Shown here: one piece after another, positions 18,655-27,890 of the stretch
Numbering within the stretch: the stretch's first letter is position 1
Layout: every line of letters begins with the position of its first letter
Assembly: GCF_900100015.1 (NCBI RefSeq)
Contig: NZ_FNDD01000005.1
Coordinates: forward strand, 152,498 to 216,497
DNA: 64,000 bases
From: Vibrio xiamenensis
GTDB lineage: Bacteria > Pseudomonadota > Gammaproteobacteria > Enterobacterales > Vibrionaceae
Direction of reading: 5' to 3'
Made by a program: the position numbers and the translations under genes
The notes under the pieces: model-generated
What the model was told of the DNA's origin: nothing
Databases searched by the model: none
Seen by the model: only the letters and a program-made list of their open reading frames with translations

Positions 18655-20187
18655 ATGCTGAACTTAACCATCCAACCGGGCCAACTGACCTTAAACCAAC
18701 TGCGTCAAGTCAGCCGCTCTGCTGTTAAGTTATCGCTTGATCCACAGGCCATTCCTGCGATTGAAAAAAGCACTCAAGTCGTAAACCAAGTGATCACCGA
18801 AGGTAAAACCGTTTACGGCATCAATACCGGTTTTGGCCTGTTAGCCAATACCAAAATTGCGCCAGAAGATCTCGAGACACTGCAACGCAGTATCGTACTG
18901 TCACACGCGGCGGGTATCGGTCAGTTCATGGCGGATGAAACCGTACGTTTGATGATGGTGCTTAAAATCAACAGCCTGTCACGCGGCTTCTCTGGCATTC
19001 GTCTGCAAGTGATTCACGCCTTGATGGAACTCGTCAATGCCGAAGTGTATCCGTGCGTGCCACAAAAAGGCTCAGTCGGCGCTTCTGGCGATTTAGCGCC
19101 GCTTGCGCACATGAGCACCGTATTATTGGGTGAAGGCCAAGCACGTCACAACGGCGAAATTCTTAGCGGTTTGGAAGCGTTGAAAATTGCAGGTCTGGAG
19201 CCGATTACTCTGGCGCCTAAAGAAGGCTTAGCGCTGCTAAACGGCACCCAAGCATCGACGGCGTTTGCACTTGAAGGCTTGTTTGGCGCAGAAGATCTAT
19301 TTGCATCGGCGACCGTGTGCGGCGCGATGTCAGTCGAAGCGGCTCTTGGCAGCCGTAAACCATTTGATGCGCGAATTCACGAAGTCCGTGGACATCGCGG
19401 TCAAATCGATGCGGCGGCGGCGTATCGCCACCTATTAGGCGATAGCAGCGCAATTGGTCAATCGCATACCGATTGTGAAAAGGTTCAAGACCCGTACTCA
19501 CTTCGCTGCCAACCGCAGGTGATGGGTGCGTGCCTGCAGCAAATTCGCAGCGCAGCAGAGGGGCTTTTGGTTGAAGCGAATTCGGTATCGGACAATCCGT
19601 TAGTATTTGCAGAGCAAGGCGACATTATCTCAGGTGGTAACTTCCACGCAGAGCCTGTAGCCATGGCCGCAGATAACTTAGCTCTGGCAATTGCTGAAAT
19701 CGGCAGTTTGTCTGAACGTCGCATGGCTTTGCTTATCGACAGTGCGCTTAGCAAATTACCACCATTTTTGGTCGACAACGGCGGCGTTAACTCCGGCTTT
19801 ATGATTGCGCAGGTCACCTCAGCAGCGCTGGCAAGCGAAAACAAAACGCTTGCTCACCCGGCGTCAGTGGATAGCTTGCCAACTTCTGCCAACCAAGAAG
19901 ATCACGTTTCAATGGCCACATTTGCGGCGCGTCGTCTGCGTGATATGGGGGAAAATACCCGTGGTATTTTGGCAGTAGAATACCTTGCTGCAGCGCAAGG
20001 CATTGATTTTAGAGCGCCAAATCACTCATCAGCCAATGTCGAATTGGCCAAGCAGCTGCTGCGTGAAGAAGTGCCGTTTTATGACAAAGACCGCTACTTC
20101 GCACCAGACATCGAAAAAGCCAATGCACTGCTATTGAAAGCGGTCCATAACGCCTTGATGCCATCAGAGTTACTGCCAAGCTTCTAA
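18655..20187 (+). CDS. hutH: Histidine ammonia-lyase (HutH)
   Basis: First enzyme of histidine breakdown: deaminates L-histidine to trans-urocanate. 510 residues from ATG 18655, which follows GAAGGGAG; an upstream TTG at 18598 would add 19 residues not seen in the family. The Ala-Ser-Gly triad that cyclises into the MIO cofactor is at residues 143-145 ([12 protein letters not shown]); Y53 in YGINTGFG and the block [17 protein letters not shown] are also conserved. A terminator follows at 20255, so no further hut gene is in this transcript. Confidence 0.97.
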   Translation: MLNLTIQPGQLTLNQLRQVSRSAVKLSLDPQAIPAIEKSTQVVNQVITEGKTVYGINTGFGLLANTKIAPEDLETLQRSIVLSHAAGIGQFMADETVRLMMVLKINSLSRGFSGIRLQVIHALMELVNAEVYPCVPQKGSVGASGDLAPLAHMSTVLLGEGQARHNGEILSGLEALKIAGLEPITLAPKEGLALLNGTQASTAFALEGLFGAEDLFASATVCGAMSVEAALGSRKPFDARIHEVRGHRGQIDAAAAYRHLLGDSSAIGQSHTDCEKVQDPYSLRCQPQVMGACLQQIRSAAEGLLVEANSVSDNPLVFAEQGDIISGGNFHAEPVAMAADNLALAIAEIGSLSERRMALLIDSALSKLPPFLVDNGGVNSGFMIAQVTSAALASENKTLAHPASVDSLPTSANQEDHVSMATFAARRLRDMGENTRGILAVEYLAAAQGIDFRAPNHSSANVELAKQLLREEVPFYDKDRYFAPDIEKANALLLKAVHNALMPSELLPSF

Positions 20188-20212
20188 TCGCAAACTCAGA
20201 ATACCATTAAGC

Positions 20213-20247
20213 TGTTTTAGCTAAGAGTCCAATGTTTTAGCTAAGAG
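20213..20247. repeat. Direct repeat of TGTTTTAGCTAAGAG
   Basis: Two identical 15-base copies (20213-20227 and 20233-20247) between the hutH stop and its terminator, probably a small local duplication. Confidence 0.85.
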
Positions 20248-20254
20248 CTGAAAG

Positions 20255-20286
20255 GCCTCACGCAATCTACCGCGTGAGGCTTTTTT
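20255..20286 (+). terminator. Terminator after hutH
   Basis: GCCTCACGC and GCGTGAGGC form a perfect nine-base stem with an eight-base loop, followed by six Ts. Confidence 0.92.
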
Positions 20287-20311
20287 CTTGGTTCTAGAAT
20301 TGAAAAATGGC

Positions 20312-20779
20312 TTACAACAACCAGCGTTTTACGCGCTGCTGATATTTCAGGTATTGCTCGCCATAGCGCTCGGTTAACAGTCGCTCTTCAGGGATAATTT
20401 GAAAGCGGTTCATGTACAAAATAAACCCAAGACACCACAGCATACTCGCCCAGCTTTCAAGCCAATATGCGATACCGAACAGAAACACCAAAAGTGACAG
20501 ATACATGGGATTACGGGTGTAGTTAAAAATTCCCTTAACCACCAGCGCCGAAACTTTGTGAATTTTCACTGGGTTAACACTGGTGCGCGCTTGGCGAAAT
20601 TGGTACAGCGCAGACACACCCAATAGCGTAGATAAACCACTACAAGCCACCAGCACTTCGCCATTCAAAGGCAGCGGCAAATAGCTCGCATCAGGAAATA
20701 GCAGCGCCGACTGCACACTTAACGCCAGCACAATAATAAACACCGCAACGGGAGGAACTTTCAGCTCTAATTTACTCAC
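20312..20779 (-). CDS. Isoprenylcysteine carboxyl methyltransferase / PEMT-like membrane methyltransferase
   Basis: 155 residues with four hydrophobic segments. The C-terminal half has the family pattern of small integral-membrane methyltransferases: VKGIFNYTRNPMYLSLL, then IIPEERLLTERYGEQYLKY, where the RNPMY and PEER-Y-Y elements bind SAM. Substrate unknown; relatives methylate phospholipids or prenylated groups. The GTG at 20779 is preferred because AGGAG lies seven bases upstream; a TTG at 20812 lacks one. It follows ydiJ on the same strand by 64 bases and may be co-transcribed. Confidence 0.85.
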   Translation of the reverse strand: MSKLELKVPPVAVFIIVLALSVQSALLFPDASYLPLPLNGEVLVACSGLSTLLGVSALYQFRQARTSVNPVKIHKVSALVVKGIFNYTRNPMYLSLLVFLFGIAYWLESWASMLWCLGFILYMNRFQIIPEERLLTERYGEQYLKYQQRVKRWLL

Positions 20780-20843
20780 GCAGGTACTCCTAGCATCGTC
20801 TTCGATCAACAAGCCCGGACAATGCCGGGCTATCGATGATTCA

Positions 20844-23800
20844 CTAAACCAACTGCAACAAGGCTTGCAACGGATGTTTGGCCTGATAATGCTCGAAACG
20901 CTTGACCTGACTACGGCAAGAGTAGCCCGTAATGAGGCAGCGCTCTTTTGGCAAACTATCCAATTGTCCTCGCCAGCTTAAAGCGTAAATGTCTTTCGAC
21001 ATCTGCAGCTTATCGACTTCATGACCAAATGTGCCTGCCATACCACAGCACCCCACCGCCACTGGCTGTAACTGAGCGCCAAAGTGGGCAAAAATTTGGC
21101 CCCACTCTTTTTCAGAATTCGGCATCTTGGTTTTTTCGGTGCAGTGACCAAGTAGATACCAAGGCTCACTGCTGTCTTTAGCCTCAATGGCAAAGCTTGT
21201 AAGTCTTGGTAGCATCCATTCATGCACCGACAGTACATTGAAATGACCGCGCTTGTCGGCAAGAATTTCATTGTATTCATCGCGATAACACAGCACCAAT
21301 GCGGGATCGACACCGACCATTGCAATATCAAGCTCAGCGACTTGGGTTAAAAACGCCGCGGTATTTTGCGCAGTTTTAGCAAATTTTTTCAAAAAGCCTT
21401 TGATGTGTTCCGCTTTGCCGTTGGGTTTAAACGGCAACAAAACGGGCGTTTTACCAAGGCGTAGCACCAATTTCACAAAGTCTTCGACCACGTCAGCGTC
21501 GTAATAACTGGTAAACGGGTCTTGAACAATCAGCACGTGGTTTTCACGTTCGGATTCACTGAGCATGCTGAGTTCACGCATATCAAAGGTTTTTACACTC
21601 TTGGTGCGTTTGGCCAAAGTTGGTGTAGAAAGCAGCGGCGTATCCACATAACCGATGGTCGATGCCGTCAGATTTTTCACCCAGCTCTGCTTTATTACAC
21701 CATTGACCAGCTTAGGTGCTTTGGCCATGATCGGCAGTAAAGTTTCAATATTTGCAACCAGATAGTCTTTGGCTGGACGCTGGTAGCGTGAGTGATAAAT
21801 ATTGAGAAAACGCGAACGGAAACTTGGTACGTCAACCTTGATTGGACACTGGCTGGCACACGCTTTACACGCCAAACAACCATTCATCGCTTCATACACT
21901 TCATGCGAGAAGTCATACTCTTTGGGTTGGTTGATGCGATTTCTCACCCGTTCAAGCAGCGCTTTAACCGGAGTCGTGGCGTTAAGCGTTTGCTGCTCAA
22001 GATCGAGAATATCGATGCCCTGCTCAGTGAGTTGACGTAGCCATTCACGAACTAACCCTGCGCGGCCTTTCGGCGAATGACGACGGTCCGCTGTCACTTT
22101 CATCGACGGACACATCGGCGAGGCGGTATCGTAGTTAAAACACAAACCGTTGCCGTTACACTCCATCGCCTGTTTAAAGCTGTCACGCACTTTGACATCG
22201 ATTTGGCGGTCAAAATAGCCACGCTTGGTATCGGTAACTTTGACCAGTTCAAAATCGCTGTCAAGCGGTGTACAGATTTTGCCTGGGTTCATTTTATTGT
22301 GTGGGTCAAATGCCGCTTTGACGCGGCGCAGTTCCGTAAACAGCTCTTCGCCAAAAAATTCCGGACCATATTCAGAACGGTAACCTTTACCGTGCTCGCC
22401 CCACATCAAACCGCCGTATTTGGCGACCAACTTCACCACTTGATCAGAAATTTCATGCATCATGCGCTCTTGCGCCGGGTCGCAGATATCCAGCGCTGGA
22501 CGCACATGCAAAACGCCCGCATCGACGTGTCCAAACATGCCATATGCCAATTGTTTCGAATCGAGAAGCTCACGAAACTCAGCAATAAAGTCAGCCAGAT
22601 TTTCCGGCGGCACACAGGTATCTTCGGTAAATGGCACTGGCTTAGCGCGCCCTTTGGCAGCGCCGAGCAAACCCACCGCTTTTTTACGCATGTTGTAAAT
22701 ACGATTGATGCTTGGCAAATCATCGCATACTTGGTAGCCAATAATGCCCGCTTCGCCATTGGCCATCATTTGCTCAATTCGAGCGGTTAACGATGCCACC
22801 AAAGCTTGGTTTTCGCTTTGGTCTTGGCCGGCAAATTCAACAATATTAATGCCGAGCATCTCTTGCCCCGGCACGTCGGTGATCAGATCGCTCACCGTGT
22901 GCCAAACAATATCTTGCTTGGCCAAGTTGAGCACTTTGGAATCCACGGTTTCGACGGATAAAGCTTTTGCTTCCACCATCAAGGGCGCATTGCGCAGCGC
23001 CGAATCAAAACTGTTGTATTTGATGTTTACCAAAGTGCGCGCTTTAGGTATCGGCGTGAGGTTAAGTTTTGCCTCAGTGATGAAAGCCAACGACCCTTCA
23101 GAGCCACACAGCACGCGCGTAATATCAAAACTGTCGCTTTGTTCATCAAGCGCATTTTTTAAATCGTAACCGGTCAAAAATCGGTTTAACGGCGGGAACT
23201 TATCAACAATTTGCTGGCGTTTGTCGCGGCATACTTGCTCGGTGACTTTTAAGGCCTGGAATGCGTATTCTCCCGACTCAGGTACGCCATGAGACAAGTC
23301 GGTTTCGAGCACTGAACCGTCAGCAAACACCGCTTGCAGTGACAATACGTGATCCGAGGTTTTGCCGTATTTGAGCGATCCTTGTCCTGAGGCATCGGTA
23401 TTGATCATACCGCCTAACGTCGCACGGTTACTGGTCGACAGATCGGGCGAGAAAAAATAGCCGTAAGGGCGCACCGCATCGTTCAGTTGGTCCTTAACCA
23501 CGCCAGTTTGAACCCGAACCCAACCCTCTTGTTCGTTAACTTCAAGAATCTTGTTCATGTAACGAGACAAATCGACCACCACACCTTTGGTGAGTGACTG
23601 ACCGTTGGTTCCGGTACCACCGCCGCGCGGTGAAAACGTTACGCGTTCGTAGTCGCTACGACAAGCGACACGGCCGATTAACGCCACATCTTGAGTTGTT
23701 CGTGGGTGGATAACCGCTTGCGGCAGTTGCTGATAAACGCTGTTATCCGTTGCGACGGCTAAGCGGCTCGAATATTGAGTTTCAACATCGCCACTAAAGC

Positions 23801-23876
23801 CTTGAGATTGCAATTCTTTTAGAAAATTGACCACCACTGGGTCGACGTTATTTTGTAATTCTAATCTTGGTAACAT
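20844..23876 (-). CDS. ydiJ: FAD/4Fe-4S oxidoreductase YdiJ, D-2-hydroxyglutarate dehydrogenase type
   Basis: 1010 residues, collinear with E. coli YdiJ (1018). An N-terminal FAD-binding domain (SPRGGGTGTNGQ, TSNRATLGGMINTDASGQGS) is followed by the FAD-oxidase C-terminal domain (MFGHVDAGVLHVRP, NPGKIC) and a ferredoxin/GlpC-like module with iron-sulfur ligands (CNGNGLCFNYD, CLACKACASQCP) and CCF-like cysteines (GCCGMAGTFGH). E. coli YdiJ oxidises D-2-hydroxyglutarate, so the same reaction is expected. The ATG at 23876 follows AGGAAGC and matches the E. coli start. The gene is divergent from the DUF3334 gene. Confidence 0.94.
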   Translation of the reverse strand: MLPRLELQNNVDPVVVNFLKELQSQGFSGDVETQYSSRLAVATDNSVYQQLPQAVIHPRTTQDVALIGRVACRSDYERVTFSPRGGGTGTNGQSLTKGVVVDLSRYMNKILEVNEQEGWVRVQTGVVKDQLNDAVRPYGYFFSPDLSTSNRATLGGMINTDASGQGSLKYGKTSDHVLSLQAVFADGSVLETDLSHGVPESGEYAFQALKVTEQVCRDKRQQIVDKFPPLNRFLTGYDLKNALDEQSDSFDITRVLCGSEGSLAFITEAKLNLTPIPKARTLVNIKYNSFDSALRNAPLMVEAKALSVETVDSKVLNLAKQDIVWHTVSDLITDVPGQEMLGINIVEFAGQDQSENQALVASLTARIEQMMANGEAGIIGYQVCDDLPSINRIYNMRKKAVGLLGAAKGRAKPVPFTEDTCVPPENLADFIAEFRELLDSKQLAYGMFGHVDAGVLHVRPALDICDPAQERMMHEISDQVVKLVAKYGGLMWGEHGKGYRSEYGPEFFGEELFTELRRVKAAFDPHNKMNPGKICTPLDSDFELVKVTDTKRGYFDRQIDVKVRDSFKQAMECNGNGLCFNYDTASPMCPSMKVTADRRHSPKGRAGLVREWLRQLTEQGIDILDLEQQTLNATTPVKALLERVRNRINQPKEYDFSHEVYEAMNGCLACKACASQCPIKVDVPSFRSRFLNIYHSRYQRPAKDYLVANIETLLPIMAKAPKLVNGVIKQSWVKNLTASTIGYVDTPLLSTPTLAKRTKSVKTFDMRELSMLSESERENHVLIVQDPFTSYYDADVVEDFVKLVLRLGKTPVLLPFKPNGKAEHIKGFLKKFAKTAQNTAAFLTQVAELDIAMVGVDPALVLCYRDEYNEILADKRGHFNVLSVHEWMLPRLTSFAIEAKDSSEPWYLLGHCTEKTKMPNSEKEWGQIFAHFGAQLQPVAVGCCGMAGTFGHEVDKLQMSKDIYALSWRGQLDSLPKERCLITGYSCRSQVKRFEHYQAKHPLQALLQLV

Positions 23877-24059
23877 GTGCTTCCTGCCCCTTACTGCGCT
23901 GATCCTCTCAGCAATGGGTTGCTCGTTATTAATTTTATTGATTTTCGTCACTTTACAACATTTAAAAGGTGATCAAAACAGAATCTGCAGCGCACAATGG
24001 AACTTCTCGCAATTCTTACCCAAACTTAGGTATCATGCGTTAGGACTAGATGGGATCTT

Positions 24060-24764
24060 ATGAGTGAATCAACAATGAAAAAAAATAAAATTATTACCAC
24101 AGAAGATATCTTATTAAAGCTGTGTCAGTCAGTTTCAAAGGTGCTTACTTCAGCGACCGCGTCAAACGTGACCTACTCTGCCATGGTGCAAAAAATTACC
24201 AAGACCAGTTTAAAGCCAGACTTCGGCTGTTTTGTTCTATTTGATGGTGGTTTTTCTGGCTTAGTGGTCATCAACTTTACGTCTAAAGCGGCACTTGAGC
24301 TCTACACCAGTTATATGCGTAATATGGGTATGCCAGAAGAAGAATTAGCGGTGCTTCATACCTCAGATGAAGTTGGCGATGTACTCGGAGAGTTAATGAA
24401 CCAGTTGGTCGGTGATTTCACCAACAAAGTGCGTAAAGAGCTGCAAACCAACATCACTCAAAACCAGCCCAAGATGTTGTCACTAAACAAACAAGTGATT
24501 CTCTCGGTTGATACCAACTTAGATCGCCCGCAAGCACGACGCGTCACCTTCTCAACTCAAAACAACAACATCTTCTATCTTGAATTGGCAATGGATAAAA
24601 CCGAATTCATTCAGCTTGAAGAATTCGATATCGACGATGAAGAAACACCCGATAGCATTTTCGAGCAAACTCAGCAGAGCATGAGCCAATCCAAAAGTAC
24701 CAAATCAGCAGAAAATGAGTCCCTTGCGGGCAGCAATGATCTGCTTGACGAATTAGGCATTTAA
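24060..24764 (+). CDS. DUF3334 family protein with CheX-like core
   Basis: 234 residues, soluble. The middle of the protein has EVGDVLGELMNQLVGDF (residues 104-120), which matches the CheX/CheC/FliY phosphatase signature ExxN followed by G (here E111, N114, G118). The last 50 residues are acidic and polar, probably disordered, ending LLDELGI. I infer a CheX-like fold that may dephosphorylate a CheY-type receiver or bind such a protein; this function is not demonstrated for DUF3334. It is divergent from ydiJ and followed by a DUF2786 gene after 122 bases. Confidence 0.85.
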   Translation: MSESTMKKNKIITTEDILLKLCQSVSKVLTSATASNVTYSAMVQKITKTSLKPDFGCFVLFDGGFSGLVVINFTSKAALELYTSYMRNMGMPEEELAVLHTSDEVGDVLGELMNQLVGDFTNKVRKELQTNITQNQPKMLSLNKQVILSVDTNLDRPQARRVTFSTQNNNIFYLELAMDKTEFIQLEEFDIDDEETPDSIFEQTQQSMSQSKSTKSAENESLAGSNDLLDELGI

Positions 24765-24886
24765 ATCACATTTCACTCGTGTCATGAATGAAATTCGTGC
24801 CACGAGTGCTTTTCTATTATTTCGTTTTAACCTCGAACGCGTTAAAATAGCCGACTTTGTAAAAACACAGAGTTCTTTTGTCGTCG

Positions 24887-25570
24887 ATGGATAAGAAGAA
24901 AGCCCTTAAAAAAATCGCCAAATGTTTGGAGTTAGGTAACTCGGCAAACGTTAACGAAGCAGCGAATGCAATCAAAATGGCTCATCGTCTCATGCTCAAG
25001 TACGGGCTGGATAAAGACGATATCGAGTTCATAAAAATGGGCAAGACACAATCGACTCATCTTCTTCCCGCCAATATCAGTTCCACCTTGCTGCGCGTGA
25101 TCCGTGGTATCAACACCAAATTTGGCGTTGAAGCGGTGCTACTCAACCATAAAGGTTTAAAACGAACTGAATTCATCGGCGAGGCTGACCGCGCGATTTT
25201 TGCTGCCTTTGCCTTTGATATCATCTACCGAGAAATGAATGAGCAAACTGGGCGTTTTCGTAACAGTTTCGCCGGTACTGGCACATCGAACTCCGAAGTG
25301 ACCCGCCGAGTGAATTCGTTCGTTTCTGGCTGGGTAGAAGGCGCACTGGAAAAACTTCCGGTGATTACACCCGATGAAGAATCGACCCGTAAGATTGACA
25401 GCTACATCGACCGGGAATTTGAAAATATCGACCGCGAAACGTTTAAACAGCAATTGCGCGAAGCGATGAAAAATTTAACCGATGACTATGAAAAAGGCCT
25501 AAAGAAAGGCCGGACGGTATCGGTCAATCGTCCAATTGACGGTGCTCAAGCGCCTAAACTGCTGCGCTAG
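24887..25570 (+). CDS. DUF2786 domain protein
   Basis: 227 residues. The N-terminal 45 residues (KKKALKKIAKCLELGNSAN, then EAANAIKMAHRLMLKYGL) are the DUF2786 motif, a helical unit common in phage and bacterial proteins of unknown role. The rest is mixed alpha/beta with a charged C-terminal helix ending in a basic tail (KGLKKGRTVSVNRP), which could contact nucleic acid. ATG 24887 is in frame with a TTG at 24878; no clear ribosome-binding site separates them. No function can be assigned. Confidence 0.85.
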   Translation: MDKKKALKKIAKCLELGNSANVNEAANAIKMAHRLMLKYGLDKDDIEFIKMGKTQSTHLLPANISSTLLRVIRGINTKFGVEAVLLNHKGLKRTEFIGEADRAIFAAFAFDIIYREMNEQTGRFRNSFAGTGTSNSEVTRRVNSFVSGWVEGALEKLPVITPDEESTRKIDSYIDREFENIDRETFKQQLREAMKNLTDDYEKGLKKGRTVSVNRPIDGAQAPKLLR

Positions 25571-25986
25571 TCACTCACATCCTATACCGCATAAGGCAGC
25601 CATCGAGCTGCCTTTCGTTTATCTGTCCAACTCAAACCGCCCTTCACTATTGCCATTTGAGCGTAGTTAGCCAATTAGCGATATTTTAGCAATAACCAAT
25701 ATTTACCAATGAAGACCATTTGACCAACGAAGACCATTTGATCAACAAAGAATATGGGGTCGATGTACAATCGCCATCGATAAGCTGGTTAGGCGATGAA
25801 AATTTAGCGCTGTGCGACAATTCTTAATCGAGGCTTGGTAAAAAGCGACTAAACTTAGCGACAAAGTGATATAAAAACACCCACTTGGTAAACATTGAGT
25901 CAAATATAGCAACCTCAATTGACACAAGGGCTTAACCAACGTTTATTGTCTAACGTTTTTACTACTAACAGAACGGAGACTTGTTT
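25571..25986. other. Intergenic region with imperfect 18-base repeats
   Basis: 416 bases upstream of the lipoprotein gene. Two near-identical 18-base units (25707-25724 and 25725-25742, core GAAGACCATTTGA) and a partial third copy begin at 25743. The remainder is AT-rich and should include the promoter of the downstream gene. No credible reading frame. Confidence 0.5.
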
Positions 25987-26655
25987 GTGAAAAAGTTAAC
26001 CATGGCCTTAGCCGTCGCGATTGCTTTGACTGGCTGTCAAGCGACTCAGCGTCAAAACGCGACTACCGGCGAAACCGAAACGAACTCAGCAACCAAAGGC
26101 GCATTAATTGGTGCCCTGTCTGGCGTTGCCGTTGGCTTAGCCACAGGTGATGATGCGCATTCACGCGGCAAACACGCATTGATTGGCGCAGCCAGCGGCG
26201 CGGCCATTGGCGGAGGCGTCGGCTACTATTTCGATAAACAAGAAGCTGCGCTACGTAAGCAACTTCTCGATTCAGGCGTGCAAGTGGAACGTGTCGGCGA
26301 AAACGAATTGATGCTGCGTATGGAAAACGGTATTGGTTTTCAAACCGGTTCATCGCAACTTGATGGCTCAATTCAGAGAACGCTGCAAGGCGTGGCGCGT
26401 ATCCTGGTCGAATATCCAGACACAAGCCTTGTGATTGACGGCCATACTGACAGTGTCGGCAGCAATACTGCAAACCAAGTTCTGTCAGAAAAACGAGCGG
26501 AATCGGTGCGTGCTTATTTGGTATCGCAAGGCGTTGCAACCGGTCGTGCTGTTGCTCGTGGTAACGGTGAGCGCTACCCTATCTGCACCAACGATACCGA
26601 CGCTGGCCGCGCGTGTAACCGCCGCGTTGAAATCCAAATACTGCCGCTAAAATAA
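25987..26655 (+). CDS. OmpA-family outer membrane lipoprotein, YiaD-like
   Basis: 222 residues from a GTG at 25987, eight bases after GGAG; an in-frame TTG at 25981 is too close to that site. A lipoprotein signal peptide ends in LTGC (Cys17). Next comes a glycine-zipper segment (GALIGALSG, ALIGAASGAAIGGGVGYYFD) that can insert into or associate with membrane, then a C-terminal OmpA-like peptidoglycan-binding domain (DGHTDSVGSNTANQVLSEKR, CNRRVEIQ). This domain order is that of E. coli YiaD, so it likely tethers the outer membrane to the cell wall. A perfect palindromic terminator follows. Confidence 0.92.
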   Translation: MKKLTMALAVAIALTGCQATQRQNATTGETETNSATKGALIGALSGVAVGLATGDDAHSRGKHALIGAASGAAIGGGVGYYFDKQEAALRKQLLDSGVQVERVGENELMLRMENGIGFQTGSSQLDGSIQRTLQGVARILVEYPDTSLVIDGHTDSVGSNTANQVLSEKRAESVRAYLVSQGVATGRAVARGNGERYPICTNDTDAGRACNRRVEIQILPLK

Positions 26656-26672
26656 ATCCCATTTTAGGCGCT

Positions 26673-26700
26673 AAAATCGACCCAATTGGGTCGATTTTTT
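26673..26700 (+). terminator. Terminator after the OmpA-like lipoprotein gene
   Basis: A perfect palindrome (AAAATCGACCCAA and its reverse complement) with a six-T tail. Confidence 0.88.
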
Positions 26701-26725
26701 AACGCCAGCAAGACGGAGAGTTCCA

Positions 26726-27727
26726 TTGAAGTTAAAAAGTCTTCCTTTGCTGATAACCTGTATGGTTTTATCTCCGTCGCTATTTGCCCTCACACTTGAT
26801 GAATTAACTCAACAAGCAAAGCAAGGTGATGCTAAGGCGCAATATCAACTCGCTCAGCGTTTTAAAACAGGTGACGGCGTCACTCAATCAGCAAAAGATG
26901 CGTTTTACTGGCTCGATCAAGCAGCGCAAAACGGCCAACTTGATGCCAGTATTGAACTGGCTCAGCAAGCCGTTGATCACTCAGCGAATCCAGGTGATTT
27001 TGCCGAGCATTTCTATGCTTTGATTAAATTGGCGGCTTCTGGCGATGCCAACGCGCAAACAGCGCTAGCAAAGCTGTATCAAAATGAAGGGATTGCGGAT
27101 ATTGATCCCAAGCAACTGGCTGAAGTTTGGTATCACATCGCAGCAGAAAAAAGTGATGCTGCATCCGCCGCCTATTCGGCTCTACTCGAACAGCAGTTTA
27201 ATCAGCGCCGTGCTAAACAGATAAAACAATTCAATGAACTGGAACCTGTATCTGCCGCCAGACCAGCAGATATTCAGGCTGAACAAAACTCGGCAATTTG
27301 GTATCAAATCGCTCTTGGGGTAAGCCTACTTATCAGTGCTTTATTCGCACTTTTACTGCTGAATAAAAAAGGCGCACCACACCACAGCGAACATGAGCAG
27401 CAAATTAGTCAACTGCAAGCAACCATCCATCAGCAAAATAGCGTGATGAAACAGCAAAAGCGCCAGCTCGAAACCCTGTTTCGTCAGTTCAAAAAACTGG
27501 AAACTCAGCCTGCTGCAGTACCTAAGCCTGAGCCTAAAGATCACAAACTTGGCTTGGCTGCATCGATGTTTGGCTTTCGAGCCAATAGCCTACCCGATGA
27601 GAAGCAGATCAAAACTCGTTATAAACAGCTGTGTAAAATTTATCATCCCGATTTAAAAGGCACAGATGAAGAAATGAAGCGTTTGAATAACGCACTGAAA
27701 ATATTGCTGGCCCATGTTAATAAATAG
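26726..27727 (+). CDS. Sel1-repeat protein with one membrane segment and C-terminal J domain
   Basis: 333 residues from a TTG that follows GGAG by seven bases; no better ATG exists before the signal-like sequence. Order: signal peptide (1-21, ending SLFA), Sel1-type helical repeats (about 25-165, for example AKAQYQLAQRFKTGDGV), a membrane segment (192-213), a coiled coil rich in Gln (221-262) and a C-terminal J-like domain with HPD at 307-309. The predicted topology puts the repeats in the periplasm and the J domain in the cytoplasm, where it could stimulate DnaK. I know no characterised protein with this exact layout. Its target is unknown. Confidence 0.85.
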   Translation: MKLKSLPLLITCMVLSPSLFALTLDELTQQAKQGDAKAQYQLAQRFKTGDGVTQSAKDAFYWLDQAAQNGQLDASIELAQQAVDHSANPGDFAEHFYALIKLAASGDANAQTALAKLYQNEGIADIDPKQLAEVWYHIAAEKSDAASAAYSALLEQQFNQRRAKQIKQFNELEPVSAARPADIQAEQNSAIWYQIALGVSLLISALFALLLLNKKGAPHHSEHEQQISQLQATIHQQNSVMKQQKRQLETLFRQFKKLETQPAAVPKPEPKDHKLGLAASMFGFRANSLPDEKQIKTRYKQLCKIYHPDLKGTDEEMKRLNNALKILLAHVNK

Positions 27728-27890
27728 TTACAACCAAGGTAACATAAGAAAACCCTTACAGCATAAGGTTTAGCAATTAAAAGCAATCGATATCCTTCCC
27801 ATAAACTAACAAATAATTAACGCACTCGATATGAATGTGCGATAATCCGCCGCGCTAGGATTACATACCGTAACCAGGTGAGGAGAAAAC

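Noticed and set aside
22077..22790. Long open frame on the plus strand inside ydiJ
   Set aside because: It is antisense to a well-conserved 1010-residue protein, has an unnatural composition rich in His, Phe and Thr, and lacks a ribosome-binding site.
26063..26539. 158-codon minus-strand frame over the OmpA-like lipoprotein gene
   Set aside because: Arg/His-rich translation typical of an antisense shadow.
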